A stretch of 64,000 nucleotides of DNA. It comes from Flagellimonas beolgyonensis. Lineage in GTDB: Bacteria; Bacteroidota; Bacteroidia; Flavobacteriales; Flavobacteriaceae. Below are positions 26,046 to 34,222 of this stretch, piece by piece. A program made the translations under genes and the position numbers. The notes under the pieces are model-generated. The model saw only the letters and a program-made list of their open reading frames with translations. It was not told the origin of the DNA and did no database searches. How positions within the stretch are numbered: the first letter of the stretch is position 1; every line of letters begins with the position of its first letter. Location of the stretch: assembly GCF_003992615.1 (NCBI RefSeq), contig NZ_RZMY01000013.1:164238-228237 (forward strand). Reading direction: 5' to 3'.

Positions 26046-27548
26046 ATGGCAACACTAACTTCCATATGGGCAATAGCTGAACCGCTACTTTTTCTATTTC
26101 AGTTGCTTGCAGGGTTACGTTTCAAGTTCCATACAAAAGTTTCTGAGAGGCAATTTGACGCTTTGTCAAAAGAAGCCTTTAGGGAATTAAATAACCATTT
26201 AACCTACTTCGGAGCAGTCGACTCTATTAAAGGGCCTGAGGAGATGTATTGCAGACACCTTAAGAATGACATAAAACAGAGTGGTGGAAAATATGTGTTC
26301 CTTGAAGGCGAACTACACCTAAAACTACTTAAGAAGTTTCACTTACCCCGAGAAAATAATATAGATGGGTTTCTAACTAAATCCTTCTTTTTTATTCATG
26401 GGTACAGTCATACTTTTAATTACCTGTTGTTCATAGATAGGGTAAAAAGAAGGTTTGGAACTAAAAACACAATACTTCATTATTTATCAATTCCTGATTG
26501 GCGTAAGAAGAAATCAAATAAGTTATTAAAGGAGGTAACTGAAGTAAAAAAAATAACAGACAAGCATTGGAATGACAGATACCTTATACCCAAGAATCAA
26601 GATCTATCAGATTCTAAACCGACAATTGCTAGGGCAATTGACAAAGTGCTAGCGAATGGAGTAATTTCAGAGAAATCGGTTTTCAATCTTGCTTCAAGTG
26701 AAAAGCTAGTTTTTGTACATAAATACGCAGAAGGTTGGAATTTTTACAATAGATATATAGAAGGACTTAACGCTGCAAAAGCAGATGTTAAAAAGTGGAA
26801 AAAATCTAATGCAGCTAATGCAAATAGCAAGCTTGAAAAAGCCAAGGAAAAACTCAGTGAAGTTGAAAGTAGTTGGCTTCAAGCTCCTATCGCTTATTCT
26901 CTAGAAAAATATGGATTTCAGAAATTGTTTAACAGAATGGACGGAGTATATGTTCTTCCACTCTCTATGATTCCAGAAAAATATCATAACCAACTAGACT
27001 CCTTTTTTGGAGAAATTACAGACACCGCAAAACAATACACCATTTCTGCAATAGAAAATGGTAATCCCTACATAATAGAGGAAAACCGAAACCTAAAGTA
27101 TTTAATTCTGAGTCATGTAATTCCTGTTAATGAAATATTGACCTTGTCTGAAGAACGTACCATTGAAATTTCTTCTCCAGCACTTTCGAGAATGCTTTTT
27201 ACCAGCTACTTGTCAAAAGACAATTCAAATGTTTCTAATATGTATATTAATGATGTAGTTAGAAATGTAGATTTTCTCTCACTGTTAGGTGATACACAGT
27301 CAGACAATCTTATCCGAAACCATTTTGACGATTTGAAAAGAATACTTTGGGATTTATATAAGATTGATATAATGAAACCAGTAACACTTTCATTGCTAGA
27401 TAATAACAAGTTAGATAACGTAATTCAAAGACTTAATGCTGTAAATAATGAATTCGGCAGATTAAGTCGATTCATTAAAAAAAGGATGATAGGATTGAAT
27501 GAGTTTTACTCTGACTTGAATAGAGAATTGAATGAAATAAAAAAATAA
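26046..27548 (+). CDS. unrecognised 500-residue protein, AT-rich accessory gene
   Basis: I do not recognise this protein. It opens with a hydrophobic segment (IWAIAEPLLFLFQLLAGLRF, possibly an anchor), followed by a basic, mostly helical body, FIHGYSHTFNYLLFIDRVKRRFG among others, a lysine-rich helix at about 245-275 (KKWKKSNAANANSKLEKAKEKL) and a helical C-terminus ending NRELNEIKK. No nucleotide-binding loop, nuclease or protease motif is evident. The gene is visibly AT-richer and uses more A/T-ending codons than its neighbours, as expected for transferred DNA. It is preceded by GTTGGGC (26028-26034), an integron-core-like heptamer, and followed after four bases by an attC-like hairpin, so it may be a gene cassette. 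Confidence 0.75.
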   Translation: MATLTSIWAIAEPLLFLFQLLAGLRFKFHTKVSERQFDALSKEAFRELNNHLTYFGAVDSIKGPEEMYCRHLKNDIKQSGGKYVFLEGELHLKLLKKFHLPRENNIDGFLTKSFFFIHGYSHTFNYLLFIDRVKRRFGTKNTILHYLSIPDWRKKKSNKLLKEVTEVKKITDKHWNDRYLIPKNQDLSDSKPTIARAIDKVLANGVISEKSVFNLASSEKLVFVHKYAEGWNFYNRYIEGLNAAKADVKKWKKSNAANANSKLEKAKEKLSEVESSWLQAPIAYSLEKYGFQKLFNRMDGVYVLPLSMIPEKYHNQLDSFFGEITDTAKQYTISAIENGNPYIIEENRNLKYLILSHVIPVNEILTLSEERTIEISSPALSRMLFTSYLSKDNSNVSNMYINDVVRNVDFLSLLGDTQSDNLIRNHFDDLKRILWDLYKIDIMKPVTLSLLDNNKLDNVIQRLNAVNNEFGRLSRFIKKRMIGLNEFYSDLNRELNEIKK

Positions 27549-27552
27549 CTGT

Positions 27553-27617
27553 GCCTAACAATGGCTATAAGCAATAGCTCCCTGCGGGGCACTGCGCATA
27601 GCCAGACCGTTAGCTGC
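27553..27617 (+). repeat. integron attC-like recombination site
   Basis: The segment has the layout of an attC site: GCCTAAC, a 3-base spacer, GGCTAT, an inner part with its own stem (GCTCC/GGGGC), ATAGCC, a 5-base spacer, and GTTAGCTGC. CTAAC pairs with GTTAG and GGCTAT with ATAGCC, and the two spacers are of unequal length, as needed for extrahelical bases. The right core deviates from GTTRRRY at one base. It lies between the stop and start codons of two AT-rich genes, the position expected between cassettes. No integrase gene is in the window. Confidence 0.6.
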
Positions 27618-27626
27618 AATTACTAA

Positions 27627-28226
27627 ATGGGAAAAAAAGCAGAAATAAAAAAAGAAATTTGGGAAATTTGGAAAATAGCAATTAATGCCAAAAGACCATT
27701 AAAATACTCAATTTATTTGCATAAACCAGAAACCCCTGCAGAAGCTGATTACATTAGATATTCTCAAGATTTTCAATTCATTAGACATTCCTTATGGCGA
27801 TTAGCGGTTATTGAACTATCAAAGCTGTTCAATTCGAAACAAAGTTTAGATAAATTCAACATTTTTCATTTTATTAAAAAACTTGAAAATGACGGGTATT
27901 ATAGAAGTTTAAAAATAAAGGAGTCAAAAATAGATGAATGGAAAAAAATGTTGTCTGATAACGATGATGTAATAAAAATTGTGCTCAAACTTCGCAACAA
28001 AGTCTATGCTCATTCTGATGGACCTGAAGTAATAAGTGACCTTGATACCCCCACATTCGAACAGACGGAAAAATTAATAGATATAATAGAAAATGTAATT
28101 CAAGAGATTTACTTTTCTATTTTCAATTCGTTTGCCAATGTTGAAAGTCCTGATATTGACTTAAATCCTTCTAGTATTATTAAAACGTTAGCCCAAGAAA
28201 AACAAAGAAGAATTAACGAACTTTAA
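27627..28226 (+). CDS. putative HEPN/AbiU2-like protein
   Basis: The 199-residue helical product carries LKLRNKVYAHSDGPE at about 123-137, an RNxxxxH motif in a helix followed by D, which resembles the catalytic Rx4-6H motif of HEPN ribonucleases and especially AbiU2-like proteins of abortive infection systems. The preceding WRLAVIELSKLFNSKQS helix is also typical of that group. It follows the attC-like site by 9 bases and is AT-rich, so it looks like a cassette-borne accessory gene. RNase activity or a defence role is inference. The assignment rests on one motif and the fold pattern. Confidence 0.6.
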   Translation: MGKKAEIKKEIWEIWKIAINAKRPLKYSIYLHKPETPAEADYIRYSQDFQFIRHSLWRLAVIELSKLFNSKQSLDKFNIFHFIKKLENDGYYRSLKIKESKIDEWKKMLSDNDDVIKIVLKLRNKVYAHSDGPEVISDLDTPTFEQTEKLIDIIENVIQEIYFSIFNSFANVESPDIDLNPSSIIKTLAQEKQRRINEL

Positions 28227-28283
28227 AAGTAATTAAAAACAAAAACAGCCAACAATAGCAATAATTCATCGTCCCCTCCTCCC

Positions 28284-28427
28284 CCGCTACCGCAAGATTG
28301 TATCTTGTGGGGCACTTGGTTTACACTGTCCATTGTCATTTCGACATGAGGAGCACGGCGATGATTGAGAAATCTCCTGTACCCATTTAGATTTCTCACA
28401 CTCCCTTCGGTCGGTTCGAAATGACAA
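28284..28427. repeat. composite palindromic repeat, copy A
   Basis: Two modules are joined. Module 1 (about 28284-28328) contains the hairpin CGCAAGAT-TGT-ATCTTGTG followed by GGGGCACTTGGTTTACAC. Module 2 (28333-28427) is a long palindrome with outer 12-bp arms TTGTCATTTCGA / TCGAAATGACAA and an inner 10-bp stem TGAGAAATCT / AGATTTCTCA. Copies B, C and D at 29.4-29.8 kb share both modules. The rest of the 28227-28612 gap contains only AT-rich sequence, a TTTAGGGAGTGTTACAACC tail that is also repeated in copy B, and a TATCTTTA near the next start. Confidence 0.9.
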
Positions 28428-28612
28428 CGATTTTTTTCCATTTAGGGAGTGTTACAACCGATGACCATAATTTATTGTTCCCCTCTTCCCTAAACCAAAT
28501 TCCCTACTTTTAAAAAAACAACCAAAGGGCTAAGTCACAGCCAGAATGGTGTTTCACATTCTTTCGGCATCCAATCCATTAAAAATCATATCTTTAGAGA
28601 AACCAACCTCTA

Positions 28613-29356
28613 ATGATCAAATTCTTCCGTAGCATCCGTCAGCGATTGCTTTCCGAAAATAAGTTCAGCAAGTACCTACTCTATGCCATTGGTGAAATAA
28701 TCCTTGTGGTTATTGGGATTTTGATTGCATTGCAGATCAATAACAATAATCAGGACAGAATCAATAGAGATTATGAACTAACCATGCTGAGGGAAGTTAA
28801 AGAGGCCCTGGATAATGACATCTACAACCTCGAGGGCGGACTTAAAGCTCTTGAAGATTTAAAACAAAGCGTTATTGTTTTGACAACTGTTCGAAATGGA
28901 TCAACTTACCCTCAGGATTCACTGGCCTACCATTTTAATAATGTAAGACAAGGAGGTATTGCGCTCGTAATCAATTATAGTCCGTATGAGTCCATCAAGT
29001 CTACAGGATTGGATAAAATTTCAAATTCCGAACTTAGAAACAGCATTACAAATTTATACGAGGTAAAATTAAAAGCAGTTGAGTTTTGGGTCAATGAATT
29101 TATTAGAAGAAAACTGTATGAAAAAAATGATTTGGTCGCTGCCATATTTGAGAAAAAAATTATCCCCGATACAACAGATGGTATAAAAGTGGAATATATC
29201 ATAAATCACGAGTTGATCCGTACCAACGATCAATTCGATAACTTTCTAGTTGTTTCGGGTGGTTATATACCCATTGCCATTAGAAATTACAGTTACGCTA
29301 TAGAAGTAATGAAATCCCAGGTAAAAGAAATAGTATCAGAACTGGAAAAAAACTAA
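28613..29356 (+). CDS. DUF6090 family membrane protein (copy 2)
   Basis: The 247-residue product shares the DUF6090 N-terminus with the protein at 18695: KFFRSIRQRLLSENKFSKYL, then a membrane span (YAIGEIILVVIGILIALQI) and NNNNQ. The C-terminal helical part differs from copy 1 almost throughout. It is flanked on both sides by copies of the composite palindromic repeat, which could have moved or duplicated it. TATCTTTA, one mismatch from the -7 consensus, lies 18-25 bases upstream of the ATG. Function unknown. Confidence 0.88.
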   Translation: MIKFFRSIRQRLLSENKFSKYLLYAIGEIILVVIGILIALQINNNNQDRINRDYELTMLREVKEALDNDIYNLEGGLKALEDLKQSVIVLTTVRNGSTYPQDSLAYHFNNVRQGGIALVINYSPYESIKSTGLDKISNSELRNSITNLYEVKLKAVEFWVNEFIRRKLYEKNDLVAAIFEKKIIPDTTDGIKVEYIINHELIRTNDQFDNFLVVSGGYIPIAIRNYSYAIEVMKSQVKEIVSELEKN

Positions 29357-29388
29357 GAATATGCTAGAAACATTGGAAGAATACCTCC

Positions 29389-29530
29389 GCTACCGCAAGA
29401 TTGTATCTTATAAAAAACTTAATTTACACCGTCCATTGTCATTTCGACATGAGGAGCACGGCGACGATTGAGAAATCTCCTGTACCCACTCAGATTTCTC
29501 ACACTCCCTTCGGTCGGTTCGAAATGACAA
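29389..29530. repeat. composite palindromic repeat, copy B
   Basis: Module 1 is present in a variant form (TATCTTATAAAAAACTTAATTTACACC instead of TATCTTGTGGGGCACTTGG), followed by a complete module 2 with arms at 29436-29447 and 29519-29530. Most of module 2 is identical to copy A, and the TTTAGGGAGTGTTACAACC tail follows as well. Confidence 0.9.
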
Positions 29531-29606
29531 GGATTTTTTTCCATTTAGGGAGTGTTACAACCAATGACCATAATTCGTTGTTCCCTTCACCACTTAACTA
29601 AATTCC

Positions 29607-29777
29607 CCGCTACCGCAAGATTGTATCTTATAAAAAACTTAATTTACACCGTCCATTGTCATTTCGACATAAGGAGCACGGCGACGATTGAGAAATCTCC
29701 TGTACCCACTCCGGTTTCTCACACTCCCACCCCCACTACCGCAAGATTGTATCTTGTGGGGCACTTGGTTTACACTC
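29607..29777. repeat. composite palindromic repeat, truncated copies C and D
   Basis: Copy C starts with module 1 (same variant as copy B) and the left arm of module 2 at 29656-29667, but stops after TTTCTCACACTCCC and lacks the right arm. A second module 1 of the copy-A type (about 29734-29777) is joined directly to the break. This looks like a recombination between repeat copies. The remaining 29778-29840 forms the leader of the next gene. Confidence 0.88.
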
Positions 29778-29840
29778 CATTTTCTTTTTGATGTAACATT
29801 TTTGGTGTTTGGGAGTCTCCAAAGCAAACAAACATGTATA

Positions 29841-30584
29841 ATGAAGTCAATTAAAATTCTCTTAGTTTTATGTAGTGTAGTTGTAATTAGCAACTGCAAA
29901 AAATCTCCCGAAACGGCTGAATCCACCAGTACAGCCATAACCTTTAAAGAAGATTCCACCTCATTTACGGCCGAGCAAAAAACCCTGATCCAAGAAACTA
30001 TCTTGGCATCGGAAAAAGAAATTCGCGGTTTGTTGCCCACCCTACCGGACAGTATTGAAGTTGCCGTTGAAATTGTGGATTGGAACCTAGATGTGGTCGG
30101 TGGCGTTACCGGACGAACCGATACGAACTCCCCACCCTTTGTGGCCATTCAAATCTCCGAAAAGTATCCCGGCGGTGTCAAGGCAGCAGTCCAAACAGCA
30201 CTAAAGCATACCATTTTTCATGAATTCCACCATCTGTCCCGAGGTTGGGCCATACAGGACAACAAGTACGGTCCTGGAATTTCCACTGCCGCAGTCAACG
30301 AAGGCCTGGCCGTGGTTTTTTCTGAAGTCTATACCAACCAAACCATGGAAGCCGATAGTCCACCGGAACCGGAAATAGCCCATCAATGGATGCTGGAAAT
30401 TTTGGATCTGCCCGTAACGGCCAATTACCAACATTGGATGTTCGAACATCCCGATGGTCGCATGTCCATCGGTTATCGAACCGGCAATTACCTCATCCGA
30501 AAAGCAATGGATAAATCAGGAAAGGATATTCTTGAGCTTAGTAAAGAAACCCCAAGCAACATTTTAATGCTGGCAGGGTATTGA
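29841..30584 (+). CDS. DUF2268-like putative zinc protease lipoprotein
   Basis: I start this 247-residue protein at MKSIKILLVLC because it gives a lipoprotein signal (SIKILLVLCSVVVISNC); the frame is open upstream only because it runs through repeat DNA. The catalytic helix motif HEFHHLSRGW (HExxH) at about residues 129-138 and the downstream AAVNEGLAVVFSE with a third ligand candidate fit DUF2268-type metalloproteases. It is predicted to be lipid-anchored in the envelope. Its upstream region is made of repeat copies C and D, so its promoter may have been altered by the insertion. Confidence 0.8.
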   Translation: MKSIKILLVLCSVVVISNCKKSPETAESTSTAITFKEDSTSFTAEQKTLIQETILASEKEIRGLLPTLPDSIEVAVEIVDWNLDVVGGVTGRTDTNSPPFVAIQISEKYPGGVKAAVQTALKHTIFHEFHHLSRGWAIQDNKYGPGISTAAVNEGLAVVFSEVYTNQTMEADSPPEPEIAHQWMLEILDLPVTANYQHWMFEHPDGRMSIGYRTGNYLIRKAMDKSGKDILELSKETPSNILMLAGY

Positions 30585-30632
30585 GCCTAAACAAGACACA
30601 AAAATCCAACATAGAAAACGTTTAAGAAATCA

Positions 30633-31568
30633 ATGAAAAAAATATTTTTCATTCTCCTTGTATTGCTACTTACGAACCATAACACTTGGGCAAAGAATGT
30701 TAAACCCGATTTTGTGGTCACCAAAATTACTGACAATGTGTATAGCATTGTTTCCCCATCCATTGGATTGCCCACCCCAGAAAACAAGGGCTGGAATTCC
30801 AATGTTCATTTTGTGATTACCAAAACAGGTGTTCTGCTTTTTGATTCTGGATCATCGGAATCCATTGGCAACAACATCAAAAAAGCGATTAAAACAGTTA
30901 CCGACTTGCCTGTCCGATGGTTGGTCAATTCACATAGCCATGCAGATCATTGGTTGGGGAATGCTGCTTTTTCCGATACCGTAATTGAACTAATTGCCAG
31001 TGAACAGACAGTTTCGACCATGAAAAAGTATGGCGAAGATGATGTGAAATTTTATGCCAAGGTGACCAATGGCACTATTGGATCCACGCAACTGGGGTAT
31101 CCCAATGTCATTTTGAAACAAGGGCAGAAACGTAATTTCGGCGGAGTGGATGTGGAATTCATATTTGGCGATAGTGGACATTCACCAGGAGATCTCTTGA
31201 TGTGGTTACCCAAACAGAAAATCATTTTTGGAGGAGATGTATTGAGTTCCGATTGGATGCCCATGATCACCGATCACGGCAATATTCCCAATTTAATTGA
31301 TTCCCTTCATGAATTTGCGGAGCTAAGCCCCGAAATTGTTTTAACGGGACATGGAAATGCCACTACCGGAAAATCAGTCATTCGTGATGCGGAATTTTTG
31401 GCAAATGTTTGGAAGCAGGTTGGTTTGGATCATAAAAAAGGTTTGGAGCCAAATGAAATCTTAATGCAAGTCAAAGCCAAACTAGGTCCAAAATACCAGC
31501 CCTTATATAAAAATTTCGAATCTGAAATTGAGCGCTATGTGGAGCTGATGTATCGTTTGCAACAATGA
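30633..31568 (+). CDS. secreted MBL-fold metallo-hydrolase
   Basis: The 311-residue product has a Sec signal (IFFILLVLLLTNHNTWA) and a metallo-beta-lactamase fold. The metal motif NSHSHADHWLGN (HxHxDH), the third-histidine GDSGHSPGDLLMW, the conserved FGGDVLSSDW and LTGHGNATTG are all present. It belongs to the group of quinoprotein-relay/alkylsulfatase-like or B3-like hydrolases; the exact substrate cannot be deduced. It follows the zinc protease gene by 48 bases on the same strand and may be cotranscribed. Confidence 0.88.
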   Translation: MKKIFFILLVLLLTNHNTWAKNVKPDFVVTKITDNVYSIVSPSIGLPTPENKGWNSNVHFVITKTGVLLFDSGSSESIGNNIKKAIKTVTDLPVRWLVNSHSHADHWLGNAAFSDTVIELIASEQTVSTMKKYGEDDVKFYAKVTNGTIGSTQLGYPNVILKQGQKRNFGGVDVEFIFGDSGHSPGDLLMWLPKQKIIFGGDVLSSDWMPMITDHGNIPNLIDSLHEFAELSPEIVLTGHGNATTGKSVIRDAEFLANVWKQVGLDHKKGLEPNEILMQVKAKLGPKYQPLYKNFESEIERYVELMYRLQQ

Positions 31569-31737
31569 CTCATTTCCAAACAAAGTACTGCATAACAGGC
31601 TATTAAATCAATTTTCATTAAATCAATACTTTAAATAATAATGTTGAAATTTTCATGCGTTTAGATTTTCTAACTTAGCATCGCAACCAACATCACCGTT
31701 CTTGTTCAAGGCGGTTATCCATCATAAAAATCCAAGA

Positions 31738-32910
31738 ATGAACAAAATCATTATTGCATCACTATTTATTTTCATAGGAATTGGCCAGGTTAAATCCCAG
31801 GAGACCGAATCAATACTACTTGGTACAAAACATAGACTCCACTCCAAAATCTTGAATGAAGACCGAGAATATTGGATTAGTCTACCGGATTCTTACGACG
31901 ATACCAAATCGGCTGATAAAAACTATCCAATGCTTATAATTCTTGATGGCAACATACATTTTAAGAGTATCGCGGGAATGGTAAATTATTTGAGTTCCGA
32001 TGCGTACCGAAGCTGGAAAATACCCGAGATGATCGTAGTAGGTATTCACAATGTGGATCGAAGAAGAGACTACACCCCTGACAAAATAATTACCGTTAGG
32101 GAAAACAATTCTGGTGGTGGTGAAAAATTTCTAAGCTTTTTGGAAGAGGAACTGATTCCCGAACTGGAACAAAAGTATAGAACCGAGCCCTATCGAATTC
32201 TATTTGGACATTCGTTGAGTGCGCTGTTGGCCACACATAACTATATGAAGGAAAAATCACTTTTCAATGCCTTTATAGCCGCGGATCCCAGCATGGGCAC
32301 TTGGGATTCGGCAACCATGGATCAAAAATTGGAGGCCGTAACCAATGAATCCTTTAAAAGGTTCTTTTATATGGCTACAGCAAACTGGGGAAAGCGAAAT
32401 ATTAGAAATCGAGATCGTCATGTAAGGTTATACGAGGGATTGAACAGTAAATGTGAAGGAACATTTCCTGCCAAATTGGAATATTTCGAAAATGAAAACC
32501 ATGCTTCAGTACCGCCAATTGCTTTTTATAATGGAATCTCTACCATTTTTGAAGGCTATGGCATTTCTTATCGTGATGTGCAAAGCAAAGATCAATTGAT
32601 TCAGCATTTTAAGACCATTTCCCAGAGATTGTCGTGGGATTTCAGGCCACCAGAAAACTTGGTCAACCAACTCGGCTATGGAATGCTCCGGAGCAGAACT
32701 GAAGGTGACAAGGCAAAGGCCTTGGCCTATTTTATCTTGAATACGGAGAATTTCCCAAGATCTTACAATGCCTTTGATAGTTTGGGCGAAGCCTATGAAA
32801 CTTTAGGGGATACTAAAAACGCCCTCATCAATTACAAAAAATCCCTTGAACTGAATTCAGCTAATTCAAATGCCCGAATGAAAATAGAAGACTTGGAAAG
32901 GGGTAACTAA
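31738..32910 (+). CDS. exported esterase (alpha/beta hydrolase) with C-terminal TPR
   Basis: The 390-residue product, from MNKIIIASLF, has a Sec signal ending near VKSQ, then a putative-esterase (PF00756-type, esterase D/enterochelin esterase-like) domain: EYWISLPDSYDD, YPMLIILDGNIHF, the nucleophile elbow LFGHSLSALLATH and a likely acid/His pair toward ENHASVPP. The last 60 residues form a TPR pair, YNAFDSLGEAYETLGDTKNAL and an ALINYKKSLEL continuation. Esterases of this architecture are common in Flavobacteriia; substrate unknown. The earlier in-frame TTG at 31702 would spoil the signal peptide. Confidence 0.88.
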   Translation: MNKIIIASLFIFIGIGQVKSQETESILLGTKHRLHSKILNEDREYWISLPDSYDDTKSADKNYPMLIILDGNIHFKSIAGMVNYLSSDAYRSWKIPEMIVVGIHNVDRRRDYTPDKIITVRENNSGGGEKFLSFLEEELIPELEQKYRTEPYRILFGHSLSALLATHNYMKEKSLFNAFIAADPSMGTWDSATMDQKLEAVTNESFKRFFYMATANWGKRNIRNRDRHVRLYEGLNSKCEGTFPAKLEYFENENHASVPPIAFYNGISTIFEGYGISYRDVQSKDQLIQHFKTISQRLSWDFRPPENLVNQLGYGMLRSRTEGDKAKALAYFILNTENFPRSYNAFDSLGEAYETLGDTKNALINYKKSLELNSANSNARMKIEDLERGN

Positions 32911-33012
32911 TTAGAGTTACCAAATAACCTATTCATCATTGTGTACAAATTCACAGCGTAATCTTATATCTTTAGTGTTCCGTTTATCCATTGAATTCGA
33001 AACACTTGCAGT

Positions 33013-33669
33013 ATGATAGATCAATTGAAAAAACTCCTCAAAAACAGGGAAGAAGACAACATCATCAATCTGATCATCGAACATCCAGAAGTTTTGGATG
33101 AACAGGACGAAAGTGGAAGCTCGGGAATCCTATTGTTGGCTTATAACGGATTGGCCACAGCCTTTGAAAAGGCGAAAGATCTAAAATCGAAATTCACCTT
33201 TCATGAAGCCATTGTCTGTGGCAAAATGGATAGGGTTAAAGCGAATATTTCTGCAGACGAAACTCTAGTAAACGTGTATTCCAACGACGGGTTTACACCT
33301 CTGTCCTTGGCCGCTTTCTTTGATCAAACGGCAATTGCCAAAGTTTTGCTCGAACAGGGGGCAAATCCCGCATTACAGGCCACCAATCCTTCCAAAGTGA
33401 ATGCCCTGCATTCCGCTGTGGCCAAGGGAAATTATGAATTGTGTGAGTTATTGGTCGCCACCGGCATGGACCTCAACCTGGGGCAAACCCAACAAGTGAC
33501 CGCATTGCATTCCGCAGCCCATCGGGGCAACTTGAAAATGGTGCAATTATTGGTGGAAAATGGAGCGGACATCCATGCCCGAATGGAAAATGGTTCGACC
33601 CCTTTGGATCTGGCCAAAAAAGATGGACACCATGAGGTAATCAATTATTTGGATGGAAGGACCGACTAA
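33013..33669 (+). CDS. ankyrin repeat protein
   Basis: The 218-residue product contains four to five ankyrin repeats from about residue 65 to the end: DGFTPLSLAAFFDQTAIAKVL, VNALHSAVAKGNYELCELL, VTALHSAAHRGNLKMVQLL and GSTPLDLAKKDGHHEVINYL. There is no signal peptide, so it acts in the cytoplasm as a binding scaffold; the partner is unknown. The N-terminal 60 residues are helical and unrelated. TATCTTTA at about 32967-32976 resembles a -7 box. Confidence 0.9.
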   Translation: MIDQLKKLLKNREEDNIINLIIEHPEVLDEQDESGSSGILLLAYNGLATAFEKAKDLKSKFTFHEAIVCGKMDRVKANISADETLVNVYSNDGFTPLSLAAFFDQTAIAKVLLEQGANPALQATNPSKVNALHSAVAKGNYELCELLVATGMDLNLGQTQQVTALHSAAHRGNLKMVQLLVENGADIHARMENGSTPLDLAKKDGHHEVINYLDGRTD

Positions 33670-33694
33670 ATAGTTTTATCCATCGCAACCTACG

Positions 33695-33702
33695 TATCTT
33701 TG
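33695..33702 (+). promoter_or_regulatory. -7 box TATCTTTG directly ahead of the DCC gene
   Basis: A perfect TAnnTTTG ends 4 bases before the GTG start at 33707. Transcription would begin on or next to the start codon, so the mRNA should be leaderless. This supports the GTG as start. Confidence 0.5.
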
Positions 33703-33706
33703 CTCT

Positions 33707-34114
33707 GTGGAAAACGGTAAAAAAATTATTCTTTTTGATGGGGTTTGCAATCTCTGTAACTCCAGTGTCCAGTTTGTGATCAAACGGGATAATAAGGACC
33801 GTTTCCGCTATGCTGCCCTACAAAGTGACATTGGACAACGCTTGGTTCGAGAACGCCATATCGATACCCATAACATCGATTCTATCATCTTGATTGAGCC
33901 TGGGGTTGCCTATTATACCAAATCGGATGCTGCCCTGGAAATCGCCAAGGACCTGGGTGGGTTTTGGAGCTTACTGGGGGTGTTTCAATGGGTGCCCACC
34001 TCCATCCGAAATGCAGTTTATGATTTTGTGGCACGTAACCGCTATAAGTGGTTCGGCAAAAAAGAGGCCTGTATGGTTCCTACCCCGGAGTTAAAAGCAA
34101 AGTTTTTGGAATGA
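33707..34114 (+). CDS. DCC-family (DUF393) thioredoxin-like protein
   Basis: The 135-residue product starts at GTG and has the DCC motif IILFDGVCNLCNSSVQFVI with its two cysteines at about residues 14 and 17, then RYAALQSDIGQRL and the helical VFQWVPTSIRNAVYDFVARNRYKWFG that ends in CMVPTPEL. DCC proteins are thioredoxin-like and are thought to be thiol-disulfide oxidoreductases, though few have been tested. The domain begins only six residues after the start, which rules out a much later initiation codon. Confidence 0.9.
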   Translation: MENGKKIILFDGVCNLCNSSVQFVIKRDNKDRFRYAALQSDIGQRLVRERHIDTHNIDSIILIEPGVAYYTKSDAALEIAKDLGGFWSLLGVFQWVPTSIRNAVYDFVARNRYKWFGKKEACMVPTPELKAKFLE

Positions 34115-34222
34115 CTCACCCAAACGGGCGCTTGCCTAAACCAAAAGTACCGTTCACTATAATGGGGATTGCTTCTACTCTTGTTTCGACATAGGTTTGG
34201 ATAACATTAAAATCCAACCGTT

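Noticed and set aside
28284..29777. Insertion sequence or transposon
   Set aside because: Repeats are palindromic and noncoding, with no transposase frame and no target duplication; a REP-like element fits better.
29401..29791. Two frames of 66 and 79 codons with identical peptides
   Set aside because: They come from reading through copies of the palindromic repeat; the identity reflects repeat DNA, not paralogous proteins.
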